From Beta vulgaris subsp. vulgaris (taxonomy: Eukaryota > Streptophyta > Magnoliopsida > Caryophyllales > Amaranthaceae), in contig NC_079206.1 of assembly GCF_026745355.1 (NCBI RefSeq), forward strand, positions 34,492,983 to 34,556,982: 64,000 bases of DNA, written 5' to 3'. A model generated the notes under the pieces. That model saw only the letters and a program-made list of their open reading frames with translations. It was not told where the DNA came from and ran no database searches. The translations under genes were made by a program, and so were the position numbers. How positions within the stretch are numbered: the first letter of the stretch is position 1; every line of letters starts with the position of its first letter. Shown here piece by piece: positions 1 to 12,262 of this stretch.

Positions 1-1487
1 GAACCACTGTATCTTGTCGATGTTGTGCTTGTTCACCATGGGAAAGTTACTCTTTAATTTCAGACCCAATTGGGATTGCATGTCATTATGATTAAAAGGT
101 CAGGTTTTTTCATATCTTTGCACAAGATTGAGGGCATTTAAGTAGCGGCCCTTCATGTCACGAGGTCCACGAAGAAATGAAGGTGACAAAATGACCCTGT
201 GTCCCACGTTGAAACCACTTGTTTCACCACCATCAAATCAATCTAATATGCATTGGTACAGCTCCACACGTCTTGTTGTCTAGAAAAATCTAGTCGAGTA
301 TTTTGAAACATGACATACATATCAACGATGAATCGTTGGAATAAGCGGCACATTCTTAGAATATAGTTCAGTGATCGAATTTGCAAGAAATATGCATAGT
401 ATCACTAGTAGAATAAATGCTTATTGTTGCGGTCAAAAAGTGGCCTATGGCATATATGCTCTACAAGAAATCTGGGCCCTGCTTTTTTTAGCATGTCCTG
501 CAACTACACAAGCAATCTTAGAACTTCAGTTCCCTAGACAACTATACGCAAAAGGGGTTAACACATAAGATATGAAAATAAAAATGACTCATTGGCAGCT
601 TCAACAGATAAGAAATCATCCACGTCATGAACCGTATAGATGTTATAGCTTGTTCGTCACGGGCGTTTTGACCGTGCCCACCGTGGCTCATTTTTTTTAA
701 GTCTATGGTGCTACCCACGGTCACCATATGGTTGCAGGAGTGGATATTATAATGGGTCATAACACCCATAGTAATGCATAATCCGATGATGTGTTGGTGC
801 TTTTCCTTTCCATGGACAATAATATGGAGGCCCACATTTGCACTGGTTGCATAATCTTCAACCGATATTACAACCACCTCTTTAGCTGTTATCATTGTAG
901 ACGCGTTGGTCAAGCCCATGGTCTCTATTTAATCTTATTTCAGTATTTTCTACAACATCAAGTTCTCGCAAAGATCTAAAAATCTTTGCATACGGGTTGT
1001 GTTGCATGATATCCATTAAGATAACTATAACATCATTCCTAAATTCTGAAAATATATTCAAATGGTTTTCAGACTCATGTTGAGCATCATAGAAGTATAG
1101 TTGTAAGAATTGAGGGTTCTGGTCATTATGTAATAGATTAGGTATAAAATGGTAGATTTGACCATGTAATTTGAACACATAAATGCCTTTTTTAGTGCAT
1201 GAATCAAACACTCCGCCAAGAGAGATGAATGCAAAGAGGTTATTGTATAGACGTGCATATGTCCTAAAGTGCACAAAGTCATCGTCATATGAAGTAAAGA
1301 GCCTAATGAACTCTGATGGAAACGTATTTGAAGTAATTACAACTTCACCATCGGAACAAGAAAAACCAGGGGATTCAAATGCAATTTTAAAGGCAGAGCA
1401 TTTGGGGTAGCGTTCTGCGGAAGGTAATTTTGGTGCTGTTGGCATTTCCTGGCCAACACTAATAGTAGCCCCAACTGGTTTAGACAC
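1..1487 (-). pseudogene. Helitron Rep/helicase protein, N-terminal fragment (decayed)
   Basis: On the minus strand the longest open stretch (1487 down to 882) matches the Helitron-like N-terminal region of plant Helitron helicases: a Cys-rich lead-in, then motifs resembling LFTS, RLYNNLFAFISLGG, the signature GIYVFKLHGQIYHFIPNLL, LQLYFYDAQHE and NPYAKIFRSL. Below 882 homology continues across frame changes: an HYYGCYDPL-stop-YPLL block (about 785-720), an RLFQRFIVDMY-like block (about 350-310) and a final block with the readable SFLRGPRDMKGRYLNALNLV motif (about 175-100). That last motif corresponds to the GGPRDM segment just before the Rep catalytic region. Stops and frameshifts make it nonfunctional, and the catalytic Rep and helicase domains lie outside the window if present. 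No Helitron terminus was seen. Family assignment is confident; the exact frame boundaries are not. Confidence 0.82.
403..445 (-). repeat. Orphan terminus of the 6004-7526 CACTA family
   Basis: The first 18 bases, from CACTAGTAG, match the reverse complement of the right end of the CACTA element at 6004-7526, and the following ~24 bases match with a few changes (TTGTTGCGGTC against TTGCTGCGGTT, then AAAAAGTGGCC against AAAAAGTGCC). It lies inside the Helitron helicase homology and separates the blocks on either side. No partner end was found nearby, so this is a truncated insertion, perhaps extending to about 541. Confidence 0.6.
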
Positions 1488-2079
1488 TTAAGTACAACAA
1501 TAGCAATGATGCTTTGAATAGTTAATTACTTTCTTTCTTTATTTTATTTTGCCGCCTGGCTTGAACTTATTTTAGTTGCGCCACATCATCAGGTTGACTC
1601 ACTAATATGCGACTAGTTTGGTATTGTCTTGGACCAATCGTTTAACTTAAAAACCCTATGTCATTGGTTTCACCTGCATTTTCTTGTAGCACTCTCATGC
1701 GCTTGCTCACACGAGTTTTAGGCCCCTTTGGATTACCTGAGAAACGTGTACTTGTTAGGTACATGTACTCTAAGGGAGGCAGGGTAAATGCACCCATGAA
1801 TTTAAATAGTTTTTATAGGACAAGTACTTGATTTTTTATTAAGCATCTGTATTAGGCATGGTCCAGCTAACAATACACTTAGCGTAGATGCTTCTTTTCA
1901 ATGTGCATTGTTTTGTAGCTTTGTAAAGGATATTTTGGTGGTTCATAAAATGGTACATGGTGTTATGGCTAATTTTTACAGGTTGACGTTGACGTAATGA
2001 CTTAAGACCTTGACATTGAGATGCAAGGGTAGCCGCGAAAGTGGGACACAGAGACTTAGTCAACCGGGCAAGTAACTAA
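1488..2079. other. No recognisable gene; boundary between Helitron and gypsy LTR
   Basis: There are no convincing open frames or structured repeats here. The left part is probably leader sequence of the Helitron protein gene on the minus strand. Somewhere between about 1500 and 2100 the sequence passes into the 5' LTR of the gypsy element, but with no second LTR to compare the junction cannot be placed. Confidence 0.4.
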
Positions 2080-2598
2080 TGATCCGAGAAAGAAGGGCAA
2101 TAGTGTGAACGTGTTTGATCAACACGGCTGCAAGCAAATGTCAGTTGCACGATCTATGGGGAGAATATGGTCAGTTGAGCATAGCAAGGAGAATCTCCTA
2201 GATTTAGGAAAATGATCGTTGTAAAATCTCAGCTTAGGATTATAGTATTTAAGCATAAAAAAGCCATAAAGAAAGATACGACATCATATATAAGAAAAAA
2301 GCTTACAAGCAACAGTCATTCATTATTCGCGTTCACTGATACAACTCTTTGTACTTAGATCAAATCTAGATTGGAACGATTGTTTTTCATCTGGAAGGAC
2401 AGTCACCGATAATGTATTGGTGGAATCATCTCCACCCGTGGTTTTTACCCACCTTCATTGGGGTTTTTCGCGTCACCACTTCTTTTTGTCACCCCCTTGA
2501 ATCTCCCTTTGCATTAATTCCTTATTTTGTAAGTTCAAATATCTGGTTGTCGTGTCCCTAATTTTAATTTTGTCGTAAGGCAAATTTTAGCATAAACA
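2080..2598 (+). repeat. 5' LTR of gypsy copy 1 (left limit uncertain)
   Basis: The right end is fixed by a terminal ...ATAAACA immediately before the primer-binding site. The sequence has an A/T-rich promoter-like stretch near 2240-2280 and U5-like sequence beyond. No matching 3' LTR is visible, so the left end cannot be verified. Confidence 0.5.
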
Positions 2599-2599
2599 A

Positions 2600-2617
2600 T
2601 TTGGCGCCCACCGTGGG
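2600..2617 (+). promoter_or_regulatory. Primer-binding site of gypsy copy 1
   Basis: TTTGGCGCCCACCGTGGG directly follows the LTR end. TGGCGCC-type PBS sequences with this CCACCGTGGG extension are typical of plant Tat-lineage elements. The gag start lies about 40 bases downstream (ATG at 2657). Confidence 0.85.
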
Positions 2618-2656
2618 ACACAACCAGATTAATCACTTTCTTCTAAAATCCATCCA

Positions 2657-3945
2657 ATGGCTGAAACACCAAGTCTCGATGAAATGCAAAAGCTCTACGA
2701 TCAAATGAAAGTAGAGATGATCGAAATGAAGAGAGCTAATGCACGTTTATCCTCCGACTTCTCTTCGTCTCAAGAGAAAATCCAGAAGCTGCAAGAGGAG
2801 TTGGCCTCATCAAAAGCATCCAAGACCAAGCGTGGTGCCAATATGGAAGACATCCCCTTCATGTAAAATTACACTGACTCAGACAGTGTCGAATCGGAGG
2901 ACGATGTAGAGTTCGAGGAAGAAGAACCCATGAACGATGCAGAAAAGACTCCTGGCGACGGAGAAGTAGATCCCATGGCGAAACGAATGATCCTGATCGA
3001 GGAGCAAAACCGACGTCTGATGAAGCTTATGTCCCATCTCCCTGGGAACCAACGCCGAGCATCGTCGAGCATCCTGATGGCTATGCGGAGTCGCCATTCG
3101 TGGAGAGGATTTCAAAGGTCGTGCTCCCTAAAAAGCTCAATCTGCCAGTCCTCATCGACAACTATGATGGTTCAACCGACCCAAGCGAGCATGTTGCCCA
3201 ATACAAGCAGCGAATGTGGCAAGTGTCAATCCCCTGACATCTTGTGGAAGCTTGCATGTGCAAGTATTTTGGAGCCTTACTCACCGGTCCAGCCCTCAAA
3301 TGGTCCGGGCCCCTCAAGCCAGGAAGCATCAGCAACTTCTCTACCCTGGTCAACAAGTTTTATGATAAGTTCAAAGGCAGCTGCAGCCTGGAGAAGCAGA
3401 CTAGCGACCTATATGGCGTCGTTCAAGGACCTAAAAAATCTGTTCGCGATTATTATAATCGCTTTAATAAAGAGATGATCAATATTAAAGATCTTGACAC
3501 TAAAACTGGCATTGAATGTTTCAGGAAAGGTCTAATTCTTTGGTCAAAGCTCTACAACTGTTTAACGAAATACCTGTGCCACACGTTCGAGGAAGTCAAC
3601 GCCCGGGCACTGGCGCAGATGAGATTGGAAGAAGATGATGCCATCCTCAACACTATATCAACGCGTCACGCGCCCGAAAGTCCCAACGATCGAAAGACTT
3701 ATGCCCCTAAGAAGAACAATTGGCGAAGTCACCCTTATAGTCGCCAAGGCCAGTTACATAACGTTACTGACGTCGTTTACAGTGCAAGTACTGACACAAG
3801 GACGAAATCGTCAACTTATCCTGACATTGAATCATATGGATTCTCTGTTGACGTCGGAGGTGTCGTGAACGCCTTAACTAATATTGGATCTCCCATCTGT
3901 TGGCCGAGAAAGAGTGATCGACCCGACTCGCAGAAAGATCAATAA
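2657..3945 (+). pseudogene. gag of gypsy copy 1
   Basis: Translation from the ATG at 2657 gives a charged coiled-coil N-terminus (repeated EM/KM/EL residues), a stop at about 2864, then an acidic linker and the capsid-like Retrotrans_gag region in shifted frames. The best capsid block is at 3244-3700, with readable segments such as CKYFGALLTGPALKW, VNKFYDKFKGS, VVQGPKKSVRDYYNRF and FRKGL. Gag normally forms the virus-like particle that packages element RNA. At least two stops or frameshifts (about 2864, 3240) break it. The C-terminal zinc-knuckle region continues in poor condition into the protease region. Confidence 0.85.
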
Positions 3946-3993
3946 TAATGGTGCCAATTCCATCATGACCATGGCCACAAACAGAAGAATGAA

Positions 3994-4880
3994 TTGCGTT
4001 ACGTCGAGACTCGAGAGGTTGCGTTCATGCTCTATAAAGGCCACTTGCAAGATCTGCTGAGCGACAAAGGCAAGGCATCCTTCAAAAGGAATCCTGCTCA
4101 GCCTATTCCACCCGCGTCACCGATGCATGTAAAGGTAATTAACTTGATTTCAGGTGGATCTAATGTATGTGCACTAACATATTCTGCAGCCAAGTGGCTA
4201 GCAAGAGAGGGTACCCCGTCGTCCACCGTTCATAAATCTTGCAGGTCCGAAGAAGAACGCAGGCTTGAGGCAATGACGATTACCTTTGACGACAATGACG
4301 TATGCGAGGCAGAACACCATGATGGCCTAGTCATATCTCTAACCCTCAACAATTGCCTGTTGAAGCGAGTATTGGTCGATGGAGGTAGTTCAACCAATAT
4401 CATCTTCAAAAGCGCCCTCGAAGGTATGGGATTGTGTGAAAAAGATATTACTAAAAAATCCACTATTTTAGTTGGTTTCAGTGGAGAGGCCTAGCATACT
4501 GTCGGAGAAATCACACTGCCGACGCTAGCCAAAGGTGTCAACTTACCAACCATATTCAACGTCGTGGATTGCCTATCTACATACAACATTATTCTCGGGA
4601 CTCCATGGATCTAGAAAATGAAGGCCGTCCCATCAACCTACCACCAGACGTTGAAATTTCCCACCAAATGGGGCGTCTAAGAGATAAAAAGCGAACAGAA
4701 GTCCGCACGAGAATGCTATAGCTCGTCGCTTAAACCGCCAAAGGCAGCAATCCTGCAATTAAAGAATGGATCAGCGCCCGACGCTCCCAATGAACAAGAG
4801 ATAGACGAAGTGACGCTTGATCCATCCATCTTAGATCATGTCGTTCGAATCAGAGAGACGCTGTCGCCAGAAATGCCAGG
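3994..4880 (+). pseudogene. Aspartic protease region of gypsy copy 1
   Basis: The segment 3994-4494 ends the gag linker and contains the protease active-site motif VLVDGGSSTNIIF (about 4370-4410). Tat-lineage proteases typically have DGGSS where other retropepsins have D-S/T-G. Downstream, past a stop at 4492, the frame continues with the flap and C-terminal strand pattern, including YNIILGTPWI, before the RT leader. The enzyme would process the Gag-Pol polyprotein; several stops (about 4492, 4615, 4680, 4884) inactivate it. Confidence 0.82.
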
Positions 4881-4884
4881 TTAG

Positions 4885-6003
4885 GTAATTGACTTTTTAA
4901 AAGCTAATAAAGATTGTTTTGCCTGGTCCCATGAAGATGTGACAGGAATAAGTCCCGATATCATTACGCACAAACTCAACGTCGATCCCGATCACAAGCC
5001 GGTAAAGGAGAAGCGGCGGAAGTTTGCGCCTGAGCGAAACAAATCATCAACGACGAGGTTCAAAAGTTGATCGACGCCGGAAACATACGTGAGGTGAAAT
5101 ACCCAGAATGGCTAGCCAATGTAGTGGTCGTGAGCGAAAAGAATGGAAAGTGGAGGGTCTGTATTGACTTTACAGACTTAAACAAGGCATGCCCCAAAGA
5201 TTCATCTCCTCTTCCACACATAGACGCGATGGTCGACGAGACAGTAGGGCACGAGCTCTTGACGTTCATGGACGCATATTCTGGATACAATCAAATCTTG
5301 ATGCACCCCGACGATCAAGAAAAAGACAGCATTCGTCACCGACAAAGGTATATATTGTTACAAACTTATGCCCTTTGGATTGAAAAATGCAGGTGCAACC
5401 TATCAACGATTAGTCAATCAAATGTTCAAAGACCAATTGGGAGACACGATGGAAGTATATATTGATGATATGCTCGTGAAGTCTAAGCAAGAAAACGATC
5501 ACATCCAGCATCTGTTAGAGGCCTTCGACGTCCTTCGAAGGTATGGTATGAAATTAAATCCTAGTAAGTGTACATTTGGAGTTGCTGCAGGAAAGTTTCT
5601 AGGGTATGTCGTAACACAACTAGGGATCGAAGCCAGCCCAGACCAAATAAGAGCCCTCATCAACATCCAATCCCCATGGAACGTTAAAGAAGTGCAGAAA
5701 CTAACCGGACACGTAGCTGCTTTAAATCGTTGCACATACAAGTCGTTCGAGAAGTGTCGCTTATTTTATGATGTGCTGCGAAAAAATAAGGCTTCGACTG
5801 GTCGCAACAACACAAAGACGCATTGCACGCGCTCAAAAAATACCTCGCATCGCCACCATTGTTGTCGAAGCCCCGTGATGGAGAGATGTTACAACTTTAT
5901 TTGGTCGGGAGTGGCGTACCCGTCAGCGCAGTTCTGACGCGATAAGCAGAAAGTCAACATCTCCCAATTTATTACGTCAGTAAGTCTCTACTAGACGCAG
6001 AGA
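4885..6003 (+). pseudogene. Reverse transcriptase and start of RNase H, gypsy copy 1
   Basis: Homology begins near the [17 protein letters not shown] leader. The finger region has NGKWRVCIDFTDLNKACPKD, followed by FMDAYSGYNQI. After a frameshift near 5320 the palm continues in another frame with MPFGLKNAGATYQRLV, the catalytic YIDDMLVKS (about 5458-5484) and the LNPSKCTFGV and GHVAALNR connection motifs. A frameshift near 5790 damages the first RNase H, which is then split by the CACTA element at 6004. The YIDD catalytic pair is intact, but the gene as a whole is dead. Confidence 0.9.
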
Positions 6004-7526
6004 CACTAGTAGAATAAATGCTATTTGCTGCGGTGATATTGCTGCGATTTTACACATATGCAGCAATATATCAAGTAAAAAGTAAAGAAAAATATAAATA
6101 AACATATTGCTGCGGTTTCGATCGAAAACCGCAGCAATATGGTGTCAACAGAAATTTTTTTGAAATTTTTTTGACTATTTGACCAAATATATTGCTGCGG
6201 TTTCGTTCGAAAACCGCAGCAATATATTAAAATAATATAAATAATATTATTTTAATCTATTGCTGCGGTTTCTTATAAAAACCGCAGCAATAGGGTCATT
6301 AGGGTTTTATAATACATACGAGACTACGAGAGCGTCATTTCACAAACTTCCTCACGCTCTCTATCTCTCCTTCCTTTAGATCTCATTTCTCTCTCTTCAA
6401 GTCTTCACCCATCAGCCTTCCTCTTTAGATCTCATTTTTCTCTCTTCAAGTCTTCACCCATCAGCCTTCCTCTTTAGATCTCATTTCTCTCTCTTCACCT
6501 ATCAGCCTTCCTCTCCTCTCTCATCTCTACTCACGGTCGTCTTCTTCCGGTCTACTCACAGTCGTCTTCTTCCGGACTTCCGGTCTACTCACAGTCCTTC
6601 TTGGGTTGCGTCGACCGTTCGTGCGTCATTTCGGCCAGAAAACAACTCGAATCCTTCGTGGTTGCCGTCGGTTTGTTCGTCGCTCGCCGGAAAATAACTT
6701 GAATCCTTCGTGGTTGCCGACGGTTTGTTCGTCGCTCGCCGGAAAATAACTTGAATCCTTCGTGCGTTACGTTGCGTCGATTGTTCGTTCGTCATCTCGG
6801 CCAGGAAATTTGTGTGGTGTTGTCTTCTACTTGTTTCATTTGGTTTCATCTCGGCCAGGTTCAATTCGTGAGTGTGGTACTGTGGTTTGTTATTCTCGGT
6901 CCTTCTACTCGGCAGTAGTCTCGATCAGGCGGCAGTCATTCCCTTTTTTTTTTTAATTCCTCTTTTATTTGTAGTTCCTTTTTTTATTTATGTTTGTTTA
7001 ATTTTCTGGTAATTTCACCAGATCTAGAAATTATTTGTTATTTCATATAATTTCATAATCTGTTTTTTTTATGTTTTAGTTATTTTTTTGAATTATAAGT
7101 TATTTATTCATTTATATTTTTTGTAAATATTTTCTGGAAATAGAAATTTTTGAGTTTGTTGTTGGTTATAAGATGTCATTTCATCTTTGGTTTGGCTGTG
7201 AACTTGGTGGATAGTGGATGAATTAATCGCTTAGTTTCAATATTTCAAATTTGATTCTAAAATACAAAAAAAAAAAAAATTTTTTTTTAGCTGTACTGGT
7301 AATATTGCTGCGGTTTTTCCTTAAAAACCGCAGCAATATCCTTTAGTATTATGATATAAAATACAAATATTGCTGCGGTTTTACCCAAAAACCGCAGCAA
7401 TATCTTCAGATATTGCTGCGGTTAATATTATTAATACCTATTGCTGCCCCCTTAATTGCTGCGCGCCCGAAACCGCAGCAACATGGCACTTTTTAACCGC
7501 AGCAAATAGCATTTATTCTACTAGTG
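6004..7526. mobile_element. Non-autonomous CACTA element with palindromic subterminal repeats
   Basis: It begins CACTAGTAGAATAAATGC and ends with the inverted copy GCATTTATTCTACTAGTG, flanked by the 3-bp duplication AGA (6001-6003 and 7527-7529). Removing one AGA with the insert restores the RNase H reading frame. Both flanks hold palindromes in which TTGCTGCGGTTT faces AAAACCGCAGCAA: three on the left (about 6104-6140, 6190-6226, 6258-6294) and at least two on the right (about 7300-7340, 7365-7402). The core has CT-rich tandem repeats (about 6355-6520), a tandemly repeated CGCTCGCCGGAAAATAACTT unit (about 6690-6750) and a T-rich intron-like stretch (6940-7250). No transposase is present. Confidence 0.92.
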
Positions 7527-8286
7527 AGACCAGGTATTCTTCTTTAGAAAAACTCATCCTAGCTATAGTAGTCGTTGTTAAGAAACTTAGACATTTTTTC
7601 GAAACACATACTGTTGTTATGACTAACTACCTTGTAAAATCTGTCTTACGATGACCTGAGTTAACATGCCACATGAGCAAGTGGGCGATAGCACTTAGTG
7701 GATACGACATCCAGTACCGCCCCAGAACCGGCATCAAGTCGCAGGCATTGGCGGATTTTGTGGCAGACTTTAGCCTAGAGCTAGAAAAACTAGCAAACGA
7801 TGAAGTCGCACAAATTAACCATGTAGACCATGAACCTTGGACTCTATTTGTTGACGGATCTTCTAACTTTCGTGGTGCAGGTCTAGGTATTGTGCTAAAG
7901 TCGCCACAAGGGGAAAAGGTGGTACGAGCCATCTGCTATGATTTCAGAGCGACAAACAAGGAAGCTGAATACGAAGCGCTAATAGCAGGAATGACCTTAG
8001 CAGAAGACATGGGGGCAAAAGCGCTAAGAGTCTACAACGATTCACCGTTGATAGTTAGCGAAATCAAAGGAGAATTCGCTGCAAAAGATTCCATAATGGC
8101 AATGTATTTAGAGTTAGCTCAGCAAAAAAGTAAAATATTTAACCCGTTTGATATTTTGCAGATCCCAAGAGACCAGAATACCCAAGTAGATGCATTAGCC
8201 AACCTTGGGTCCTCCTTGAGGGACATTTCATTCACCTCCGTCCCCATAGTTCATTTGGCGAGTCCAGCAGTCGCCAAAGGCGCTTG
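7527..8286 (+). pseudogene. RNase H end and second RNase H domain, gypsy copy 1
   Basis: The first RNase H resumes after the CACTA element with TRYSSLEKLILAIVV, and a stop follows at about 7651. A tether with HMSKWAIALSGYDIQYRPRT leads to the second RNase H in the long frame 7673-8286. Its four acidic catalytic positions are recognisable: FVDGSSN (about 7850), EAEYEALIAG (about 7970), YNDSPLIV (about 8035) and DQNTQVDALANL (about 8170-8205). A second, intact-looking RNase H after the RT-linked one is known for the Tat lineage. This is the best-preserved segment of the element. Confidence 0.88.
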
Positions 8287-9646
8287 AAAAATCTTCGCAA
8301 CCACGGAAGAGCACGCCCAAGTTGACGATGACGATAACCCTGCTGCTGACAACAACGACGCAAACAACGCTGGAGAGGTTGCAAAGACAAAAGATCTTAA
8401 CCATGAAGAGGTAAGTACTAGTTGGACAAAACCATTTTATGATTACCTCACTAACGATATACTTCCAGCAAACAAGGTAGAGGCGCGCAGAATTTGATTA
8501 AAAGCGTCAAGATATGTAATCATCCAGGGAGTGCTGTTTAAAAAGTTTGTCGCAGGCCACTACTTGCGTTGCTTAGAAAGAAATCAATGGGGCAAAGTCT
8601 TGGAGGATCTGCATGAAGGAACATGTAGGAATCACTCAGGAGGACGCAGTCTATCCAACAGAGCGTTGAGCATGGGTTACTATTGACCCACGATGAAACA
8701 AGACGCAGTAAGGTATGTCACCAAGTGTGATAGCTGTCAACGACACGTAAGTATGACGCACAAACCCTGTGAGATTTTACATTCTTCTTTAACACCATGG
8801 CCTTTCATGAAATGTGGCAGGGATATAGTCGGTAAACTACCTCCAGCCCCAGGTGAGAAGGTCTTTATGTTGGCACTAACCGATTACTTTTCTAAATGGA
8901 TTAAAGCAGACTCTTTTCAGCAGGTACGCGACAAAGAAGTTATTTCTTTTATATATACTAACATAATTTGCAGGTTTGGTGTCCCATCTGAAATAATATG
9001 CGACAATGGGTCGCAGTTTATTAGAGACAAGGCGAAACACTTCTGCGATGATTGGAACATTACGTTGTTAACGTTAACGCTAAGGTATCCATAAGCTAAT
9101 GGCCAATATGAGTCTAGCAACAAGACTGTCATTGGTACTTTGCAGAAAGGACTCACCGCCAAGAAAGGCAAGTGAGCAGAGGCGTTACCATCCATCCTGT
9201 GGGCCAACCACACGACACCACGCACCGCGACAGGGCAAACGACGTTGTCACTAGTCTACGGATGCGAAGCTGTTTTGCCATCTGAAGTGAACGTCCCAAC
9301 CGCTAGATATGACTTGAACCATAACGAGCTTTTCAACGATTTGGATACCATCGAGGAGTTCCGAGACGCAGCATTAGTGCGTATGGCGGCTCAACAACAA
9401 GTAGTTGCAAGAAGTTTCAATAAGAACGTTCAGGCAAAGTCATTCGTCGAAGGTGATTGGGTCATAAGGAAATTGTTTCAGAACACACAAGAGATCAACG
9501 CTGGCAAGTTAGGACCTAAATGGGAAGGACCTTATTAGATTTGAAAAGTAGTAGGCAATGGGGCCTACCGACTGATCCGACGTGACGGAAGCCTTGTGCC
9601 ACGTAGTTGGAACGCTACGCATCTTAAGCGATACTTCTTTTAGCTA
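8287..9646 (+). pseudogene. Integrase of gypsy copy 1
   Basis: The zinc-finger end is visible as VTKCDSCQRH (about 8718-8748). The catalytic core follows with ALTDYFSKWIKAD (first Asp), FGVPSEIICDNGSQF (second Asp) and, after a stop at 9092, ANGQYESSNK with the third acidic residue. The C-terminal part has LVYGCEAVLPSEV and GKLGPKWEGPY, then after two stops VPRSWNATHLKRYF, the usual end of Tat integrases. It would insert element cDNA. Stops at about 8285, 8496, 9092, 9174 and 9536 inactivate it. Confidence 0.88.
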
Positions 9647-9688
9647 AGTAATTTATTATGTTTCATTTCCAATTTATAGTTAATAAAA

Positions 9689-9701
9689 TGACACCGTTAT
9701 C
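9689..9701 (+). repeat. Left target-site duplication of LINE copy 1
   Basis: TGACACCGTTATC is present here and again at 15901-15913, directly after the LINE poly-A tail. It marks the insertion point of the LINE within the 3' non-coding region of the gypsy element. Confidence 0.93.
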
Positions 9702-11069
9702 TCCTATGGAATCAAGCTGCTGTGGCTAAGGATGTGTGGACCATTTCACATAAAAAGGATAATTTATGGGTGAGGTGGGTTCATTCTGTGTACATTATAG
9801 AGGCAAACTGGGAAGGCTACAAACCTCCTTCTACTGCCAGTTGGGTCTAGAAGTGTATTTGCCATGTGAAAGATCAGTTGTGGCCTATGATTGCTTTAAA
9901 TGATGCAACTCAGTTTAGTATTGCAAAAACTTACAAGGCTCTCCTTCCTATTGGACAAATTTAGAGATATAGTAAGGGCATATGGAATAGGTTATCTGTT
10001 CCAAAGCATCGTTTTATACTTTGGCTTGCTTTGAAGCAAAGACTGATGACTAGGGAAAGACTAGCTAAGACGGGCATCACTGAATGTACAGATTGCTGCT
10101 TATATGGTGTTGCTAGGAGACTCATGCACATCTGTTCTTTAAGTGTGGTTTCAATAGGAGATTTTTGCTCCAGATTCACTTATGGCTTGGAGTCAAAAGA
10201 CAAGATGTCAATCTATACCAACACATAACATGGTTGCTTAGGAGCCACAGGACTGGAAGCATCCATAGGAAAGTCATCATGACATCACTAGCTACTCTTG
10301 TATACCAGGTGTGGAGAGCTAGGAATGATGCACCGTGGAACAATAAAGTTCCTTCTATCCAATCTGTTGTCCAGCAGATTCAATTCAATGTGAAACATAG
10401 AATCATTCAAGTGTATAGGTATATGACCCCTAGGGAGCACTACTACAAAAAAGGGCAAACATAACTGTTAAATAAGGCTTTACATAACAGTTTTGAGGTG
10501 TTATCCAAGTCAATGTAATGTAAAGTAAACATAACACCTGACGAAAGTGTTATGTTTGCCAGAGAAAACATAACAGTCATTTACAATACATGTTATGCCA
10601 CTAGATAACTCATTTCGTAAATAAGTGTTATGTTTGTTATTTATATGACAAATTAAAAGAAGGAAAATTTAACACTTATCTTGAATAACTGTTATGTTTT
10701 CCTATAATATATAAAACATATATTACCTCAAACTGTTATCTATGGTATTTTTAAAAAAAAAAATCAAATTATCATTTCATCCATATATTGGCAGTAGGCG
10801 TTGCAGCACGCAGCACAACAATGTCGTACAGTACAATTCTCTTTTTTTTTTTACAGGATAGTACAATACTTGTATCTATTATATAATTAATACTCAACTC
10901 ATAAGATCTTACAACCAATAAATTGAATATGATATTCCAAACTTCCAAAATTCTTTATATCACAAAATAATTCAAATAATATTCATAATTCTAAACTTCT
11001 AAAATAAACTACTATATATACCTATCAATATTAATCTAAATCATATACCAGATCAAATCTAGCCTATAG

Positions 11070-11620
11070 CCTCAAGCTTGTCCAGCTGAAACTCTGCCTT
11101 TCTCCTACGGCTTGACTCCCACTCATCAATGGCTTCTTCCTTCTCTGTCAGTCTGACCAATTAAACATTCTTTTTATTATATTATTCATACAAATCATAC
11201 TGCATATCATACACAGTAAAGAGACAGACATACTTTCTAAGCAGATGAGTATATGTAGTGTTCCTCAATGCATCGAATTCAGCTCTTTGTTTGTGGTTCT
11301 GAACTTCATCCAAAAACTCTTGGTACGCCTTAGGCCGGTGGTTTGATCGATGCTCGTTTCGCTCCACACCCATCACCGGTATTGCCTCTCCGAACTGATC
11401 ATATTTGGAAGTAGCAGATTGAGTTCCTCACATTTGTGAATCCTCTTCAGAAATTGTGGGAGGGACAGAATATAATACTTGACTGTAATCATCAGTAACT
11501 CCAATTGAAGATTCATAATCATATCTTCCTCTTGATTTATCTAATCCATTGCTCTCAACTCTTCCATAAAATCCAATATTACTTGCTGAATCATATGAAC
11601 TTGAGATGTTCATCAAGTTG
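11070..11620 (-). pseudogene. Captured gene fragment of unknown identity with apparent introns
   Basis: Minus-strand frames 11616-11428 and 11376-11182 give non-repetitive, protein-like sequence: a Ser/Tyr-rich segment, then a charged segment with RPKAYQEFLDEVQNHKQRAEF. A plausible intron (GT near 11234, AG near 11143) joins the latter to a charged block, EKEEAIDEWESSRRRKAEF, ending at a stop near 11072. The last block faintly resembles the C-terminal region of remorins (EE-I-WE---KAE spacing), but this is weak. It lies in the left part of the 10438-15751 CACTA element, so it is probably captured host sequence. Confidence 0.35.
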
Positions 11621-12262
11621 GGAAATTGCTTCTTCGAATGTGAGAAACTGCTTGAATTATTTCTGTCCTAAAACACCCAAATTAATCATATCATTATTTT
11701 ACAGTTTATCTACTCCAAAAATATTCAAAAAGATGAAACATAAATTAGCAAAGTTGCTCTTTTCTTTTACCTTTGTTTCAATTATTTCTTGAAAATGGGA
11801 TAAATGAAAATGAAGTGAAAATAACCAATATTTCCCACATTTTGATTCTTACCCTTTATTTCTATTATTTCTTGTAGAAAATAAATATGAAGATGAAGCA
11901 AAAATCAGCAAAAGTTGCTCAGTTTTATAGCCATATCAAAATAGTATTTAAAAAGGAGAAATCCTTTGCATTTATGACATGGCGGCTTAATGATGCTGAA
12001 TCAAGACCAATCTTCTCCATATTTTTTTTTTGCAGAAATCACTTTTACAGCTTCTCAGCCAATCATGAAAATAATGAAAGAAAGATATCGGCATTGAATG
12101 ATCCACACTCCACAGTCAAGATTCAAGAGGAATGGTAGGAAGATAAAGGAACAAAAGTAGTTATGCTTTAGCAGTAATATGTGATCAAGATCATCAACAA
12201 TGAAAGATAGGTATTTACCACTGTAAGAAAATGGCACAAGCCTAGCAGACAGTCTAATCATC

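Noticed and set aside
542..919. 125-codon minus-strand ORF as a separate gene
   Set aside because: Helitron helicase homology runs through this region in neighbouring frames, so the ORF is a frame-shifted part of that fragment.
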